A stretch of DNA of 64,000 nucleotides, from contig NC_079497.1 in NCBI RefSeq assembly GCF_030052815.1, positions 23,822,258 through 23,886,257 on the forward strand, read 5' to 3'. The stretch is from Hevea brasiliensis (lineage: Eukaryota; Streptophyta; Magnoliopsida; Malpighiales; Euphorbiaceae). This document shows positions 48,479 through 60,293 of the stretch, one piece after another. The position numbers and the translations under genes were made by a program. The notes below the pieces were generated by a model, which had not been told where the DNA came from, ran no database searches, and saw only the letters and a list, made by a program, of their open reading frames with translations. How positions within the stretch are numbered: the first letter of the stretch is position 1; each line of letters opens with the position of its first letter.

Positions 48479-49057
48479 ATGGAAGAGAAGAATGAGACAA
48501 TAGAACAGTCCGTGATGGCAGAAGTACAAGTTGAGGCCCCAGCTCCACAAAGTGTCGAAGGCCCGACTGTACCAGTTTTACCAGTACAAATTACTGCACA
48601 AATGGCCCAGCAAATGGCCTCTTTCTTTCAACAAATGGTTGATACTCTGTCAGCTCAAACTCAAGTACAAACCCAACCCCCACAAGGGCAGTGTGAAATA
48701 GAGAAGAGGGAGAAATCTACAGGTCAGAGCTCGAGCAGTAATTTGAGAAAGAGAAAAGAATTTGAGGAACCCTGAGCTCAGGGATACGATAGAGCGGATC
48801 ATCATCGAGAGAACACCAAGATCTAGTCGTCGAACAACCAGAAGTTCCTATTCTGCCCGTTTCTGCCATGTTTGTGGTAAGCTACATGGAGGTATTTGTC
48901 GAAGGGCCTCTGGAGCCTGCTACAATTGTGGAAAACTTGGACACTTTGTTAAAAATTGTACTAGAGCACCTCGATCTGCTTTCCAGAGTTCACAGACCGT
49001 CAGTCAGAGTCGAGATAGAAATAGAGTTGGTACTCCTCACCACTATAACATAGTGAA
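48479..49057 (+). pseudogene. Element C gag, internally deleted
   Basis: ATG at 48479 opens a 98-codon N-terminal segment (QMAQQMASFFQQMVDTL, then a charged stretch) ending in TGA at 48773-48775. A different frame from 48762 carries a basic region and two zinc knuckles: CHVCGKLHGGIC (CX2CX3HX3C) and CYNCGKLGHFVKNC (CX2CX4HX4C). The capsid domain that normally lies between these parts is absent, so the two halves were joined by a deletion that also shifted the frame. The sequence then meets the TSD and solo LTR at 49058. Gag would have bound RNA through the knuckles; this copy cannot form particles. Confidence 0.85.
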
Positions 49058-49717
49058 TGTCACACCTTACCCCTCTGTAAGGCATAACATGATCCCGTAG
49101 AATACCTAATGAACTACCGCACTTCACCTACCGATAACTCATTAAGTATCCTATAAGGGATTTTAAAACAATTTTCTTATTTTTGACAAGTGGTGAGCAT
49201 TTCTAATAAGAATTAAAAACATTTAGTTGAAATTAAAACTAATTAATATTTTTGGCCATTTTAGTTTTCCGCAAATTTTATAAAAATTTTGACAGAGTTT
49301 CCTCTGTATTTTGAGAAAACTGTTCTTCGAATACCTGTAAAAAGCACTTCTAAAAGTTTTTCTCAACCACTACTTCGGTTTCACAATCAAACTCAATCAA
49401 TTTCTCAAAATTCACAAGTTCAATAATTCTCAAAATACTGTCAATCAATATCATTCATATTTCATTAAAAACAAAATAATTTATACACAACCTTACAAAT
49501 TTAAATCAAAAGAAACACAAACTAAACTTTATTACAAACTTCATACAAATTTGTGTACAAGCTGCTCAAGACCCATTTTTACATGTCCATACATTTATGT
49601 GCAATATATACATCAAAAGAAGTATTTACAGTTAGGGTATAAATTATACCCAAGGCTTTAAGTGATGACTTCACACACCTCAAGACTCGATCTGCTGCTC
49701 CTCTAGTCTCTGTATCT

Positions 49718-49757
49718 GCGACAGCAATAAAAGCTATCGCTGAGTACTAGGACTCAG
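49718..49757 (-). promoter_or_regulatory. Double stem-loop of family D LTR
   Basis: In element sense CTGAG...CTCAG followed by GCGATAGC-ttttatt-GCTGTCGC; the stem contains one G-T (G-U in RNA) pair, as in element C. Confidence 0.55.
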
Positions 49758-51228
49758 TGGTGCACAATATACTAAAATAATCTTTATGCAAAACTTAAAG
49801 CACATTCATTCAAAAATTTTGCTAAACATGAAAATTAAATACAATCATGCATTGTAAGATTTTACATGTAAACCAAGTTCATTTCAAAGTATCAAAACAC
49901 ATTTCATAAAACCCACAGTTAGGTCACGCCATTCGAAACAAATAGAATCTCAATAGCCAGAGGCTAAAGAGAAATCAAATGAATCTCAATAGCCAGAGGC
50001 TAAAGAGAAATCATATCACAAGGCTAGCTAGCTCAAATATATGGATATCCATTCACATCCTCTTCTACTGGCACACCTCAACACTTCTCCAGAGAAGGAA
50101 TCAAAATTCGAAACTAATTACCCCCACTAGTCATGCTAGTGAGGTGTTCAAATATATGGTCATGATACTGTGGTTTCAAAACTTATCTTAACAATTTGCT
50201 AAACATTATCTTTTCAAATATACATAATAACTTTCAACAATTTAGATCAAACATCATAAGAATGCCATAATCCAATATTTCATATTATTCAAAACGATAT
50301 GCAAAAGATGATTATAAAAGTATATGTTGTGCACAAACCTCAAACGAGTCGCCTGTTGGCCTTGACTATACTCCTCGGGTTCTGTCCCGGTATTCTTTTC
50401 CACTGAAACACGCAATTTTTACAATGTTTCAGTACTAGAACTTAAAATAAATCCAAAATAAACTTAGCTCCACATTTACCTAGCTCTAACGTGTTAAATT
50501 CGACGTTCTCGAAATTTTGTGTTTCGGGTTACTATTCACTGCACTATTCCAGTCAAATAGTTGACTTTTTAAGGCTTACTAGGTATGGGAACTCTAACTT
50601 CACCCACATACCACATTTTGGTCATTAAACTTGTTGGTTTGGTCATTTTCTCAAAGCTTAGGTCATTTTGGCAAAATTGCCAATTTTCGGTTTTGGTTCT
50701 CCGAAGTTGCACTGTTCCATTGGTCGATCTACTGTTGGAATTTGACAAAACTTCCTTCATAGAAAATGTTCCTTATTGTCTTATGTGTATTCTCATTTTT
50801 GAATCACCCCAATCGGAGTTTTGTAGCTCAAGTTATGGCCAAAATAAAATTACTGTTCACGTGCACTGTTCATGCTGAGATTTTGGGTTCTGGCAGATTT
50901 TGATCCAACTTTGGTTAGTAATTTGATTAAGTTAAGTTCATAATTTGGTCTAACTTTCTTCATACGAAATGTTCTACTATGTCTTAGGTTTCCATCGATT
51001 CAAGAATCACCTAAATCCGAGTTTTCTAGAGAGAGTTATAGCTATCCAAACATTACTGCCCAAATGAAAATCTGCAGAGTTGCAGGTTTGATAACTCAAC
51101 TTTGCTCAATAATTTGAATGGGTTAATGGCATAATTTGGGGTGATGTTCTTCATGAAAGTTTTAGATCTATATCTCCTCTAACCCCTGGCCAAATTTCAG
51201 GTCAATTTGACCTGTCTAACACGAGTTA

Positions 51229-51265
51229 TGACCAAATGAACAGTTAGTTACTGTTCATTTGGTCA
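51229..51265. promoter_or_regulatory. 16-bp perfect palindrome in family D LTR
   Basis: TGACCAAATGAACAGT-tagtt-ACTGTTCATTTGGTCA. Confidence 0.65.
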
Positions 51266-52601
51266 GTTTAGTGCAGTGGCAGCCTGCTATCATTTCACTT
51301 TGGTCAATTGTTTCACCAAGTTTTGGTCAATTTTTGGCCATGGTTCCTTAATGAAAATTGTGCTCTTTTATGTCTATTTTCATCTCCAATTGGTGGCATA
51401 TCCATTAGGCTTGTAAAATTTGAGTTTTGGTCCTTCAAAGTAGGTTTGGTCATGCTGCTACAAATTTGGTTTAATTTCCTACCATTCCCACACAATTCAT
51501 TTGGTCATAATTGACCACTATTTCACTTCACAATAGGTCAAACATGCCATTTATGCATTTCTCCAAATTTTGGTTCACAAACCCTAGCCTCCAAACCCTA
51601 ATTCACTTAAATTGTGCAATTAACTAAATTCAAAACTTTAAACCATAATCAATCAACTAAGTAGGGTTCCTAAACTCATTCAAACCCATTAAATTCATGC
51701 AATCCATACTCCTCTCAAGCTGCCCGAATTTCAGTTTGGTCTCCAACAATTAATTTATTTTTATTTTAAGTTTATTTACAAGCTCTAGATGCCATACATA
51801 CATTAATTAAGCTAAAAATTTGAAGTTTGCATTACTAACCTTTAGTGAAGTCTTTGATCTTCACTTCCTCTCAATTTTCTTCAATTCTTCTCCTTCTAAT
51901 CTTCCTTCCAAGATTTGTTTATAATTTTTCTTCAAGAAAATCAAAGGATTTATGGTGGAATTAATATTTAGGAAGCTTATACTTAAGCTTTCATGGAGGA
52001 AAGAGTTTGAGAGAGAGCTTGGAAGAGAGAGACGGCAACTAGGGAAGAAGATAATGAATTTTATATTTTTTTTTCTATTTATTTTTTTTATTAGTTCTTT
52101 AATTTAATTCTCGATTCCGAAATTTTCTTTTCTCCGATTTTATTTGACAGTTAGGTCAGGAGTCAGCTCTCGGGGTCAATTGACCAAATTGCCCCTCGCC
52201 GGTTCATCCCGGTTTGCAAATAATCCAATATTTCTTCCGGCTCCCTGACCTAATTATTTGACTGACTTAACAGTTCTTTTTCGTGATTTTCTCTTTTCCA
52301 CTGTGTCCATAAGGGTTCTAAGGACCACAGCGTCACTTTTTACGGTTCGAAATTTGAGTTTAAAATGACTTCGCAGTCGTTCCCGAGGAGGTCACTCATC
52401 GCTGTGACTCTCGGCTCGTTTAACCTCTTATGTTCTGTTTTTCTTATTTGTAGTTAACTAATTAAACATTACTAATTATTTATGTTTATGGCTTCTCAAG
52501 TTGTCTTAGGTGTGGCCCTAATCCCATTAATTGTCCGGACCGACACCGGTCACCGGAACAGTGAAATCTACCAGGCTATGCAACGGGGGTGTTACAGTGA
52601 A

Positions 52602-52716
52602 TCAACCCGAATATAGTAGCCCACCAATCAGAGCGTCCACTATGCGCCAAGGAGAAAGAGCAGAAACTTCAGATGTAGCTGCTGGTAAGTTCTTAATTTT
52701 TGAAAGAAATAATTAG
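52602..52716 (+). pseudogene. Element C gag C-terminus and start of protease, truncated
   Basis: Follows the nested LTR. The frame encodes a short segment ending SDVAAGKFLIFERNN then a stop; DV-x-x-G-x-F is also seen at the protease start of element B (DVIRGTF). No active-site Asp is present. Too little remains for more. Confidence 0.5.
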
Positions 52717-53420
52717 TTATTATTTGATCCCAGCACTACTTAGTTGTGTGTTAGTGTCAGAACTATATGTTTTGTTGTTATTCCTTTACAGGGGAATAAA
52801 TTTTGATGCGTTAGTGACTAGTCTTTTAGGATCAAAACTACAATAACAAGTATGATTGACATTAATTTTGGAAGAATTGTTAGCTAAAAGTATTTTCTAA
52901 CATACTATAAATTATAAAGCTAATTGGCAAGCCTACTTAATGTAAGGCAAAAGGACCTAAAAGTAAGTTATAGAAATAGAATTGCTTTAGATGAGGGCAA
53001 AGATGTTACTGTTAGTAATTATTAATGGATATTGGAATCAGAATCGGATTAGGATATTAGTGGATTCGAGAAAGATAAGATGTTAGAAAACCTAGTCCAT
53101 GAGGTTATAACGTAGTGACTATATAATGTTCTCGATGTTTGTATTGTAAGCTGCAGATTATAGTACCGACACGGGATTGTTGTGTAGAGCTACGTGCTTC
53201 CTCGTGATATAATAAATTAAGAATATTTGTAAGTAATCTATAAATTGATACAGTTGCACCCGAATAGAGTACTATTACTGGAAATAAATGTGAAAATTTT
53301 AGTCAGAAATTTAAAACTTCAGAACTAGCTTATCAAAAGACTACACTTGTAAGGTAGCTGGAGTTAGTGACTCAGTTACATTAATGTGAACTACCTGTAC
53401 CATAGTAATTGCTATAAGCT
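52717..53420 (+). other. Element C non-coding middle region
   Basis: No RT or RNase H motif seen on either strand. 53101-53200 is similar to 27261-27360 and 35991-36090 in element B. The rest is not recognised. Confidence 0.55.
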
Positions 53421-53429
53421 TAGAGATAT

Positions 53430-53698
53430 CAGTACGACTTATCATCCTCAGACAGATGGACAGTCGAAACAAGTGATTCAGGTAAATTTTGAAACTCATT
53501 GAGTTTCTATAAATAATGAAATGAAATGATATTAATAACCTGTAAAATGTAATAAACCCTCGAGAATATACTGAGAACTTGTGTCCTTGAATCCAAGGGG
53601 AGATGGGACAGATACCTCCCACTAACAGAATTTGTATGCATTAATAAGTGTCAAGCTAGCATACAAGTGGCACCCTACGAAACATTGTAAGGGAAAAG
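53430..53698 (+). pseudogene. Integrase fragment, first copy (element C)
   Basis: Encodes YHPQTDGQSKQVIQ (DGQ region of the core) near 53437-53480. After about 80 bp of unrelated AT-rich sequence it continues LENILRTCVLESKGRWDRYL, then LTEFVCINKCQASIQVAPYE near 53550-53690. It is the second half of an integrase core, more diverged than the copy that follows and carrying an insertion and stops. Confidence 0.7.
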
Positions 53699-54770
53699 AT
53701 AACTATGGGTTTTGTGATGAGATTTCCGAGGACACAGAATAGTCATGATGCAGTATAGGTTATAGTTGATAGACTAACCAAGTCTGCTCACTTTTTGCCA
53801 GTTCAGATGGACTATAGCCTAGATAGATTGGCCAGATTGTACATATATGTAATTCTAAAATTGCATGGAGTGCCAGTATCGATTATATCTTACAGAGATC
53901 CTAGGTTCACTTCTAGATTCTGGGGTAGTCTTCAGAGAGCCCTAAGAACTAGATTGAACTTCAGCACAGCATTCCACCCACAGACAGATGGCCAACCTGA
54001 AAGGGTTATTCAGATATTGAAGGATATGCTATGGGCTTGTGTTATTGAGTTTGAAGGTAGTTGGGATACACACTTGCCTTTGATTGAGTTTGCTTATAAC
54101 AACAGCTACCAATCAAGCATTGGGATGCCTCCATATGAAGCTTTGTATGGCAGAAAGTGCAGAACTCCCCTATGTTGGGATGAAGTTGGTGAAAGAAAGA
54201 TGATTGGGCCAGAAATTATTTAGCAGACATAGGAAAAGATCAAATTAATCAGAGATAGACTCAAGGCTGCGTCAGACCGTCAGAAGTTTTATGTTGATCT
54301 GAAGAGAAGAGATATTAAATATGCAGTGGGTGATAAAGTATTCCTCAAAGTTTCTCCTTGGAAGAGGATTATGAGATTTGGCAGAAAGGGGAAACTGAGT
54401 CCTCGTTTCATCGGACCATATGAGGTTCTGGAAAGAGTGGGTCCTTTGGCATATCGGTTGGCATTACCTCCGGAGTTAGCAAGGATACACAGTGTCTTCC
54501 ATGTGTCCATGTTAAGGAGGAACAAATCAGACCCATCTCATGTACTATCAGTTGAATAGATTGAGGTAAAATCCAGACCTCTCATATGAGGAAGAACCCA
54601 TAGAAATTCTGGCTTATGAGGTGAAACAGCTGAGGAATAAACAGATACACCTGGTTAAAGTGCTGTGGAACCATCGTTCAGGCCAGCAAGCTACTTGGGA
54701 ACGTGAAGAGGATATGAGGAGACAACACTCACAGCTGTTCAGAGACTAATGTCAGGTAAAATTTCAAGAC
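53699..54770 (+). pseudogene. Integrase and chromodomain-like C-terminus, second copy (element C)
   Basis: Opens with ITMGFVMRFPRTQNSHDAV, then a stop, then a 142-codon open stretch (53795-54223) with [43 protein letters not shown] and [13 protein letters not shown]. Two of the three catalytic acids are replaced: Gly at the first (TMGFV against TMDFV in element D) and Tyr at the second (ISYRD against VSDRD). The Glu in QPERV remains. 54326-54559 encodes the C-terminal part (FLKVSPWKRIMRFGRKGKLS, FHVSMLRR). A frameshifted tail to about 54750 corresponds to the chromodomain-like end of element D. Non-functional integrase of a chromovirus-like Ty3/Gypsy element. Confidence 0.87.
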
Positions 54771-54782
54771 GAAATTTATTTT

Positions 54783-54796
54783 AAGGGGGGGAGAAT
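54783..54796 (+). other. Polypurine tract of element C
   Basis: AAGGGGGGGAGAAT directly before TGTAACACCC of the 3' LTR. Confidence 0.85.
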
Positions 54797-57700
54797 TGTA
54801 ACACCCCTATGTTCGGTAGTGCGTTCTGCTGTTCCAGTGACCAGTGTTGTCCGGACGGCTAAAATGCCTAGAACTACACTTAGATATGGATGAGGAGACA
54901 TAGAATAATGAAATACAAGAAAAGAAAACACAAGAAAAACAAAGGAAAAATAATAGCAAAGAAATGTATCCAAGTTAAGCGAGCCGAGAACCCTAGCGAT
55001 GGGTAACCACACCGGGAAGTCACGGCATGGACCGTTGACTAGCCCTGGACCGCGAGGAACCCTGGAAAATATTTTTAGGAATTAAATAGACCTCTATTGA
55101 AGTATAAATATTATTAGAAATATTAAATAAAAATTAAATAATTAGTACAAAGAAAAGTGAGAAATCGAAAAACGGACAAAACTCAGTGTTACCGAAAAAT
55201 CGGGAATGCAACCCGAACTGGGGCATTGCGGTCATTTGACACCCGGAGTTGTCTTTTGACCTAAATGTCCATTAAAAATAAATAATATTACACTTGAAAA
55301 ATATAATGAAAAATTAATTTAGGGGTACCTAATATAAATAGCAAAAATGGAGTTCAAATTAGGTAATTAACATATTTAAACATATAAAATAATTGATTTT
55401 ACGTAAGTGGAGCACTATGGGGATTAAATAAATATTATGTAGGACACTTAAGAGCTAAAATGGGCAGAATATTTCATCTTCTTCAACCTTTCAAAAGGGC
55501 AGCCGAAACCAAGAATGGAGTTCCTCCATGGATGCATGGGTTAAAGCTTTATGCAAGCTTGATCTAAGCCACTTTCCATGCACCTTCCTTCATTAAAGTT
55601 AATCCTCACACCATGGGCAGTAGATAGGCAACAAGAAAACCAAGTTTTGGAGAGGTTTTGAAGAATTTCCAAAGTGGTAAGTTTGTATTTTTGGGTTATT
55701 GCTTCATTAAGTTTGTAAGGATGTTATGGGTGTTTGATTTATGAAGAAATTTTTGAGGTTTGATGTTGAATGTGAATGTGTACTTTTGGCAGCCATGGAA
55801 ACACCTTGAAGGCAGTTTATTTGTACTTGTAAATGGAAAATTAAATGATTGATTAAATGTATATTGTGTAGGAAATTGTTTGGGTAATGTACACTTAGTA
55901 TATGTAAATGTAAAATGAAATTTAAAGCTTGAAAAGTAATGGAATGTAAGTGTACCATTGTGGTAGTTTGCTAACTCTTGAGGAATGATGGAATTCATGC
56001 TTGGTTTATGGAATAATGATGTTAAAATGTGTTGGTTGTTATGGCAGTTTGAGTGTATGTATGGTGGTGTGAAGTGGGACATGTAAATGAGCATGAATTG
56101 GTGATTGAATTGTTGTAAATTGAGTTGGACAAATTCTGCACTTGTTGGTGCACATTGAATGTAATTGCAAGCTGCCAAAATGACCTATAATATGTTATAA
56201 ATTATGTTTAGGTTGTGGTACAACCAGAATTGGTTTGAATATTAAGTTTGGTGAGTGTTAAAAGTGATGCTTGATGTGTATGCGAGAATTTCAATAAGGC
56301 AGTTTGTGTTTTAGGCCTATAACTTTAAGTGTGTGGCTCCAATTGGTATGAGACCAATTGGAGGTGAAACTAGGCACAAAATGTGCCAACTTTCATGAAG
56401 GAAGCTTGCCAAAATTCTGCTTGCAAGGTAGCTTGAAAAATGACCAAATCTGGATTAAGTGCAAATGAGGCCTGAAAATTGACCATTTGAGCAGCAGTTA
56501 GTATTTAGGCCATAACTCACTCACAACAGGTCCAATTGACCTGAAATTTTAACCATGAATAGTTAAGACCCATATCTACAAGTCTTATGAAGACACCAAA
56601 GCCCAGAAAGGACCATAAGTAAGTCAAACAGCTTGCACAAGTTCGGGTCCAAAAACTGGCCGAACCTAAAATGACCTAAAATGACCTAAAGTGACCAATT
56701 TTAGTGCAAGTTGACCAGCAATAGTAAAATGACCATAACTTGGTCTACATAACTCAGAATGACCTGAAATTTTGCCCCGCATTCCATAAGACATAGATCT
56801 ACAAGTTTTTAGTTTTGACCGAAACCCGAAAACCGAAGGAACTAGGTCGTCCGGCTAGGTCAAACTAGTATCCCGGAATCTAGCAAATTGCAAGAAAATG
56901 CAAGATACATGGAAATGAATTTGGTAACATGTACCAACCCTAAAAGACTATTGAATGTGACATATTAGTGACATTAAAACCGAATTTACCTAGAACGCAT
57001 CGAGGGTCGACATATTAGGTTGACTAAGGAAATAATAGAATTCGACAAATTAATTATTGAACCTTATTCTTAGAGACAGTTTAAATGAGTACTGAAACAC
57101 TTCAAATTGTGTTTCTCAGTTAGCAAAGACTCAGGGAAGGGGAAGGAAACACTGAGTCAGAGCCAAAAAACAGTTATCAGAGGTTTGTGCACAGCTAGTT
57201 TTTAACTTATTTTGTTTTGAATATTTCATATGATTAAATGACATATTTTCTTATGTATTATGTTTAACAAGCATTGGATTTAATTCAATGATTATTGAAA
57301 TTGTTATAGTTTGTATTAATTTAGCTTTGTGAAATGGTATTTCCACAAGTATTAAGCATTGTTATGGATTGAATAAATTATATTTTGGAAAATTGTGGTA
57401 GAACATGTTTTGAATTGTGATGGTAATTTTCATGGAAAAATGCAAATTTATGATTTGAATTGTGATAAGCATAAAAATTATTGGATATTGGAATTGAATT
57501 TGAATCGAATTATATTGTGATTTATGCTCACTAAAAGGATTGTGATATTGTTTTATATCTCACTATAGATGCTTGACTAGGTTATTACCCGTCTCTCTCA
57601 TTTATTGAGAAGACAATGGAGTTAGTTGTGTTTTGATTACTATGGTACGTGCACAGGCTTAGATTTTCCTCTGATTTGAGGTTAGATCTAAGTTTATTTT

Positions 57701-58812
57701 ATCGTTATGGCCCTTGCGGAAGATTCATTATTGTGATGGTACTGTGCACGATGATTCGACCTCCCCGACCATAGGGAGTTAGAATCTGATTCGACCTCCC
57801 CGACCATAGGGAGTTAGAATCACATCGAATATGGCCCTTTCGGATTAGTCTTGCATAGTTAGTGAGATAAAAGTTGATTTTTGAGATACATAATGATTTT
57901 TGAGACAGAATATTTTTGAACAGTAAAGAATTATGATTTCAGTTATGATTTATGTATAATTGATTTTGTGGAACTACCTTAAATGGTTAGTCATGATTTG
58001 ATAAATTGAATTTCGTGATCAAAGTCATTTTATACAAATGATTTACATTAATGGCCATTAATATTTTGAGTTTTGGAATTTGATGAGTATTCAGATTTTC
58101 AAATTATTTACTGTAAATTTTGTCAATATATATTGTATTATGTTTTAAATTATAGTTGTGCACCACTGAGTTCACCACTCAGCGATAGCTTTGTATGCTG
58201 TCGCAGGTAAGAAGAGCATAAAGCAGTGAGTAAGTTTTTTAAGACACTTTTAGATCAGCTCCAGGTATATCATAGGTATACCCATGTACATAGGTTTTGA
58301 TGTATGCATGTAATAATATGTATGTAAATTATTTGAGTAGTTGTATAAAAACTCTTGTAAAATATTTTGGTATGTAATTAAATGTAAATTATCGTAAATA
58401 TAAAGTTGAGATTTCATTTACTTGAATAGTTTTGTATTATAAATTTTGAGTCTTGTAATCAATGAAATGTTTCTTTATGATGAAAGTAGTTTGAAAATGA
58501 ATTGATTGTTTATTGAGAATTGAATTGTGAATTGAAATGAAGCTATTGAAGTTGTATTTGAGAAAACATATTGGGAGCATTTTCTTTTCCAGGATTGAAG
58601 AACTGTTTTCTCAAACTATAGCCGGCACATTGCCGAAATTTTGAAAAAAAAAAATTTATAATACCAGATTTTAATCTATGACTTAAATTTCCCGAAAATT
58701 GTTTTAAAATTCCTTGTAGTATATTTAATGGATTATCAGTAGGAGAAGTACAGTAATTCATTAGGTATACTACGGGATCATGTTAAATCTTATAGGGGAG
58801 TAGGGTGTGACA
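54797..58812 (+). repeat. Element C 3' LTR, 4016 bp
   Basis: TGTAACACCC...GGGTGTGACA. It retains the segment deleted in the 5' LTR. It has a 36-bp tandem duplication (unit GATTCGACCTCCCCGACCAT, starting near 57751 and 57787) and a short GTCCGGCTAG-containing insertion near 56850. Confidence 0.92.
58166..58204 (+). promoter_or_regulatory. Double stem-loop of family C LTR
   Basis: CTGAG...CTCAG (58166-58182) then GCGATAGC-tttgtat-GCTGTCGC (58182-58204), followed by AGGTAAG, which fits a plant splice donor. Absent from the 5' LTR of this element. Confidence 0.55.
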
Positions 58813-58817
58813 TCCAC

Positions 58818-60293
58818 CATTGATACACCATCATCCAACCTCCCAAACACTTACCTACCTTTTTTAACTTTATTGGAAACTTAGAGAAACCTTCATATCC
58901 ATCCTTGAAGTGAAGAAAACACACTAAAATCTCAAGCAAGAATTCTACCAAGAACTGGTTCAACAAGGGGAAGTGAAGTTTGAGTCAATTGAAGAGTGAT
59001 TAAAGGTTGTTGGAAGCTAAGGAACAAGGTTAGTGCTATCAAATCCCTTAGATTTTGAAGTTATACCAAATTGATTTAGGGTTTGCTAAATTTGAGAATT
59101 TTAATTGTTGTGTTCTAATTGGTGTAATTATGCCTAAATTAAGTTAATTTGGCACCCGATTATTGATATGAATTGATGAGAAGACCAAACTATTGAATGG
59201 GTGTGATGTTGTGTGTTGAGACATATTTTAGACTCTTGAGTCCAATAGGTTTGAATGGTTATAAGTAGAGTTACATAACTCTAATTGGTGTGAGGCCAAT
59301 TGGAGATTAAACCTTAGACATAATGCTAGAAATTTCATGAAGAAAGCTTGCCCAAAAACTGACATAGCTTGCCCTAAAATTTGCATGAATCCGGGTGTCC
59401 AAAATCTGGACCTGGAAAAATGACCATATGAACAGTATTTGTTCAAATGGCCATAACATTGTGTAGAAAGGTCCAAATGACCTAATTCTTGAACCCATGG
59501 AAAGCTTAGCCATATTAGAACAACTTTCATGAAGAATAGAAACCCAAATTCTGACTATAACCTAATCAAATTACTAATCAAATTTAGCTCATCAAAACTG
59601 CCAGAACTAGAATTGCCCAGAAATTTTGGACAATGACCAATCCGGCCAATTATGGTACAAATGTCATAACTTGAGCAACAAAACTCCAAATGGAGTGATT
59701 TAAAAAGGGAATTAAAGTAGAGACGTTAAGGAACAACTTTAATGAAGGAAGTTTAGTCAAATTCCCACTGTAGATAGGTCCAATGGAATAGTAAACTTAA
59801 GTGACTAAAACTGAAATTTTGGAAACACATCTAGGGAACTTTTAATTGCAATTGGCAACTACTGCCAACAAGTGTATAATCCAAAATGTAGTATTATTAT
59901 AAATTTAGAATTTTTAATCCTATTATTTATTAAATAGTCAAAAATTTGTATGAATAGTAATGTGAATAGTAAATATAATGACACAAAATGTAAAAACTAA
60001 AGTGCTAGAAGGAATTAAAGTATGAAGTTTAAAATCCATGAAATGTTCATGGATTACTTAGAATAGGAATGGTAATTTACCTAAATGACTTAATGAACGC
60101 TTAAATTATGTGAATAGGTAGTTAAAATTTGTATTCCCATCACATATGGAATTCATAATACATAATTAATACAACTTGAAATATGAAAAATAATTAACAT
60201 GAATGGATTGTTAAAGGTATAAATGAGATGAAGTTATTATTAGGACTGTCTCTATTACAAATAGGATAATAATACCTTGTACAATAATTCGTA
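58818..60293 (+). mobile_element. LTR of family A, continued from 44761
   Basis: Resumes directly after the TSD of element C and follows the LTR at 13-4480 up to a point equivalent to about 2775 there (compare CCATGAAATGTTCATGGATT at 2516 and 60035). It contains CCATAACT modules at 59440-59760. It is interrupted at 60294 by element D. Confidence 0.82.

Larger units (their letters stand above)
49058..52596 (-). mobile_element. Solo LTR, family D, minus strand (3539 bp)
   Basis: Plus-strand ends TGTCACACCT and GGGGTGTTACA, with a perfect TSD GTGAA at 49053-49057 and 52597-52601. It contains the double stem-loop at 49718-49757, a 16-bp palindrome at 51229-51265, the conserved box in inverse at about 52375-52430 and modules at about 50580-51500. 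The same family gives the LTR at 60294. It sits inside element C just after the zinc knuckles. No coding region. Confidence 0.92.
44762..58812 (+). mobile_element. Element C: complete Ty3/Gypsy element lacking RT (14.05 kb with nested LTR)
   Basis: LTRs 44762-48293 and 54797-58812, primer site at 48301, polypurine tract at 54783, and a perfect TSD TCCAC at 44757-44761 and 58813-58817. The internal region holds gag pieces, then a nested minus solo LTR (49058-52596), a short protease-like start, a shared non-coding block and a chimeric integrase. The LTRs are similar through most of their length, so insertion is comparatively recent. Without RT it could not have replicated alone. Confidence 0.92.

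Noticed and set aside
52685..52795. Intron-like GTAAGT...TTACAG in element C
   Set aside because: Good ends, but the exons would not restore a frame, and the GTAAGT falls in the protease-start motif (VAAGKF). Taken as chance.
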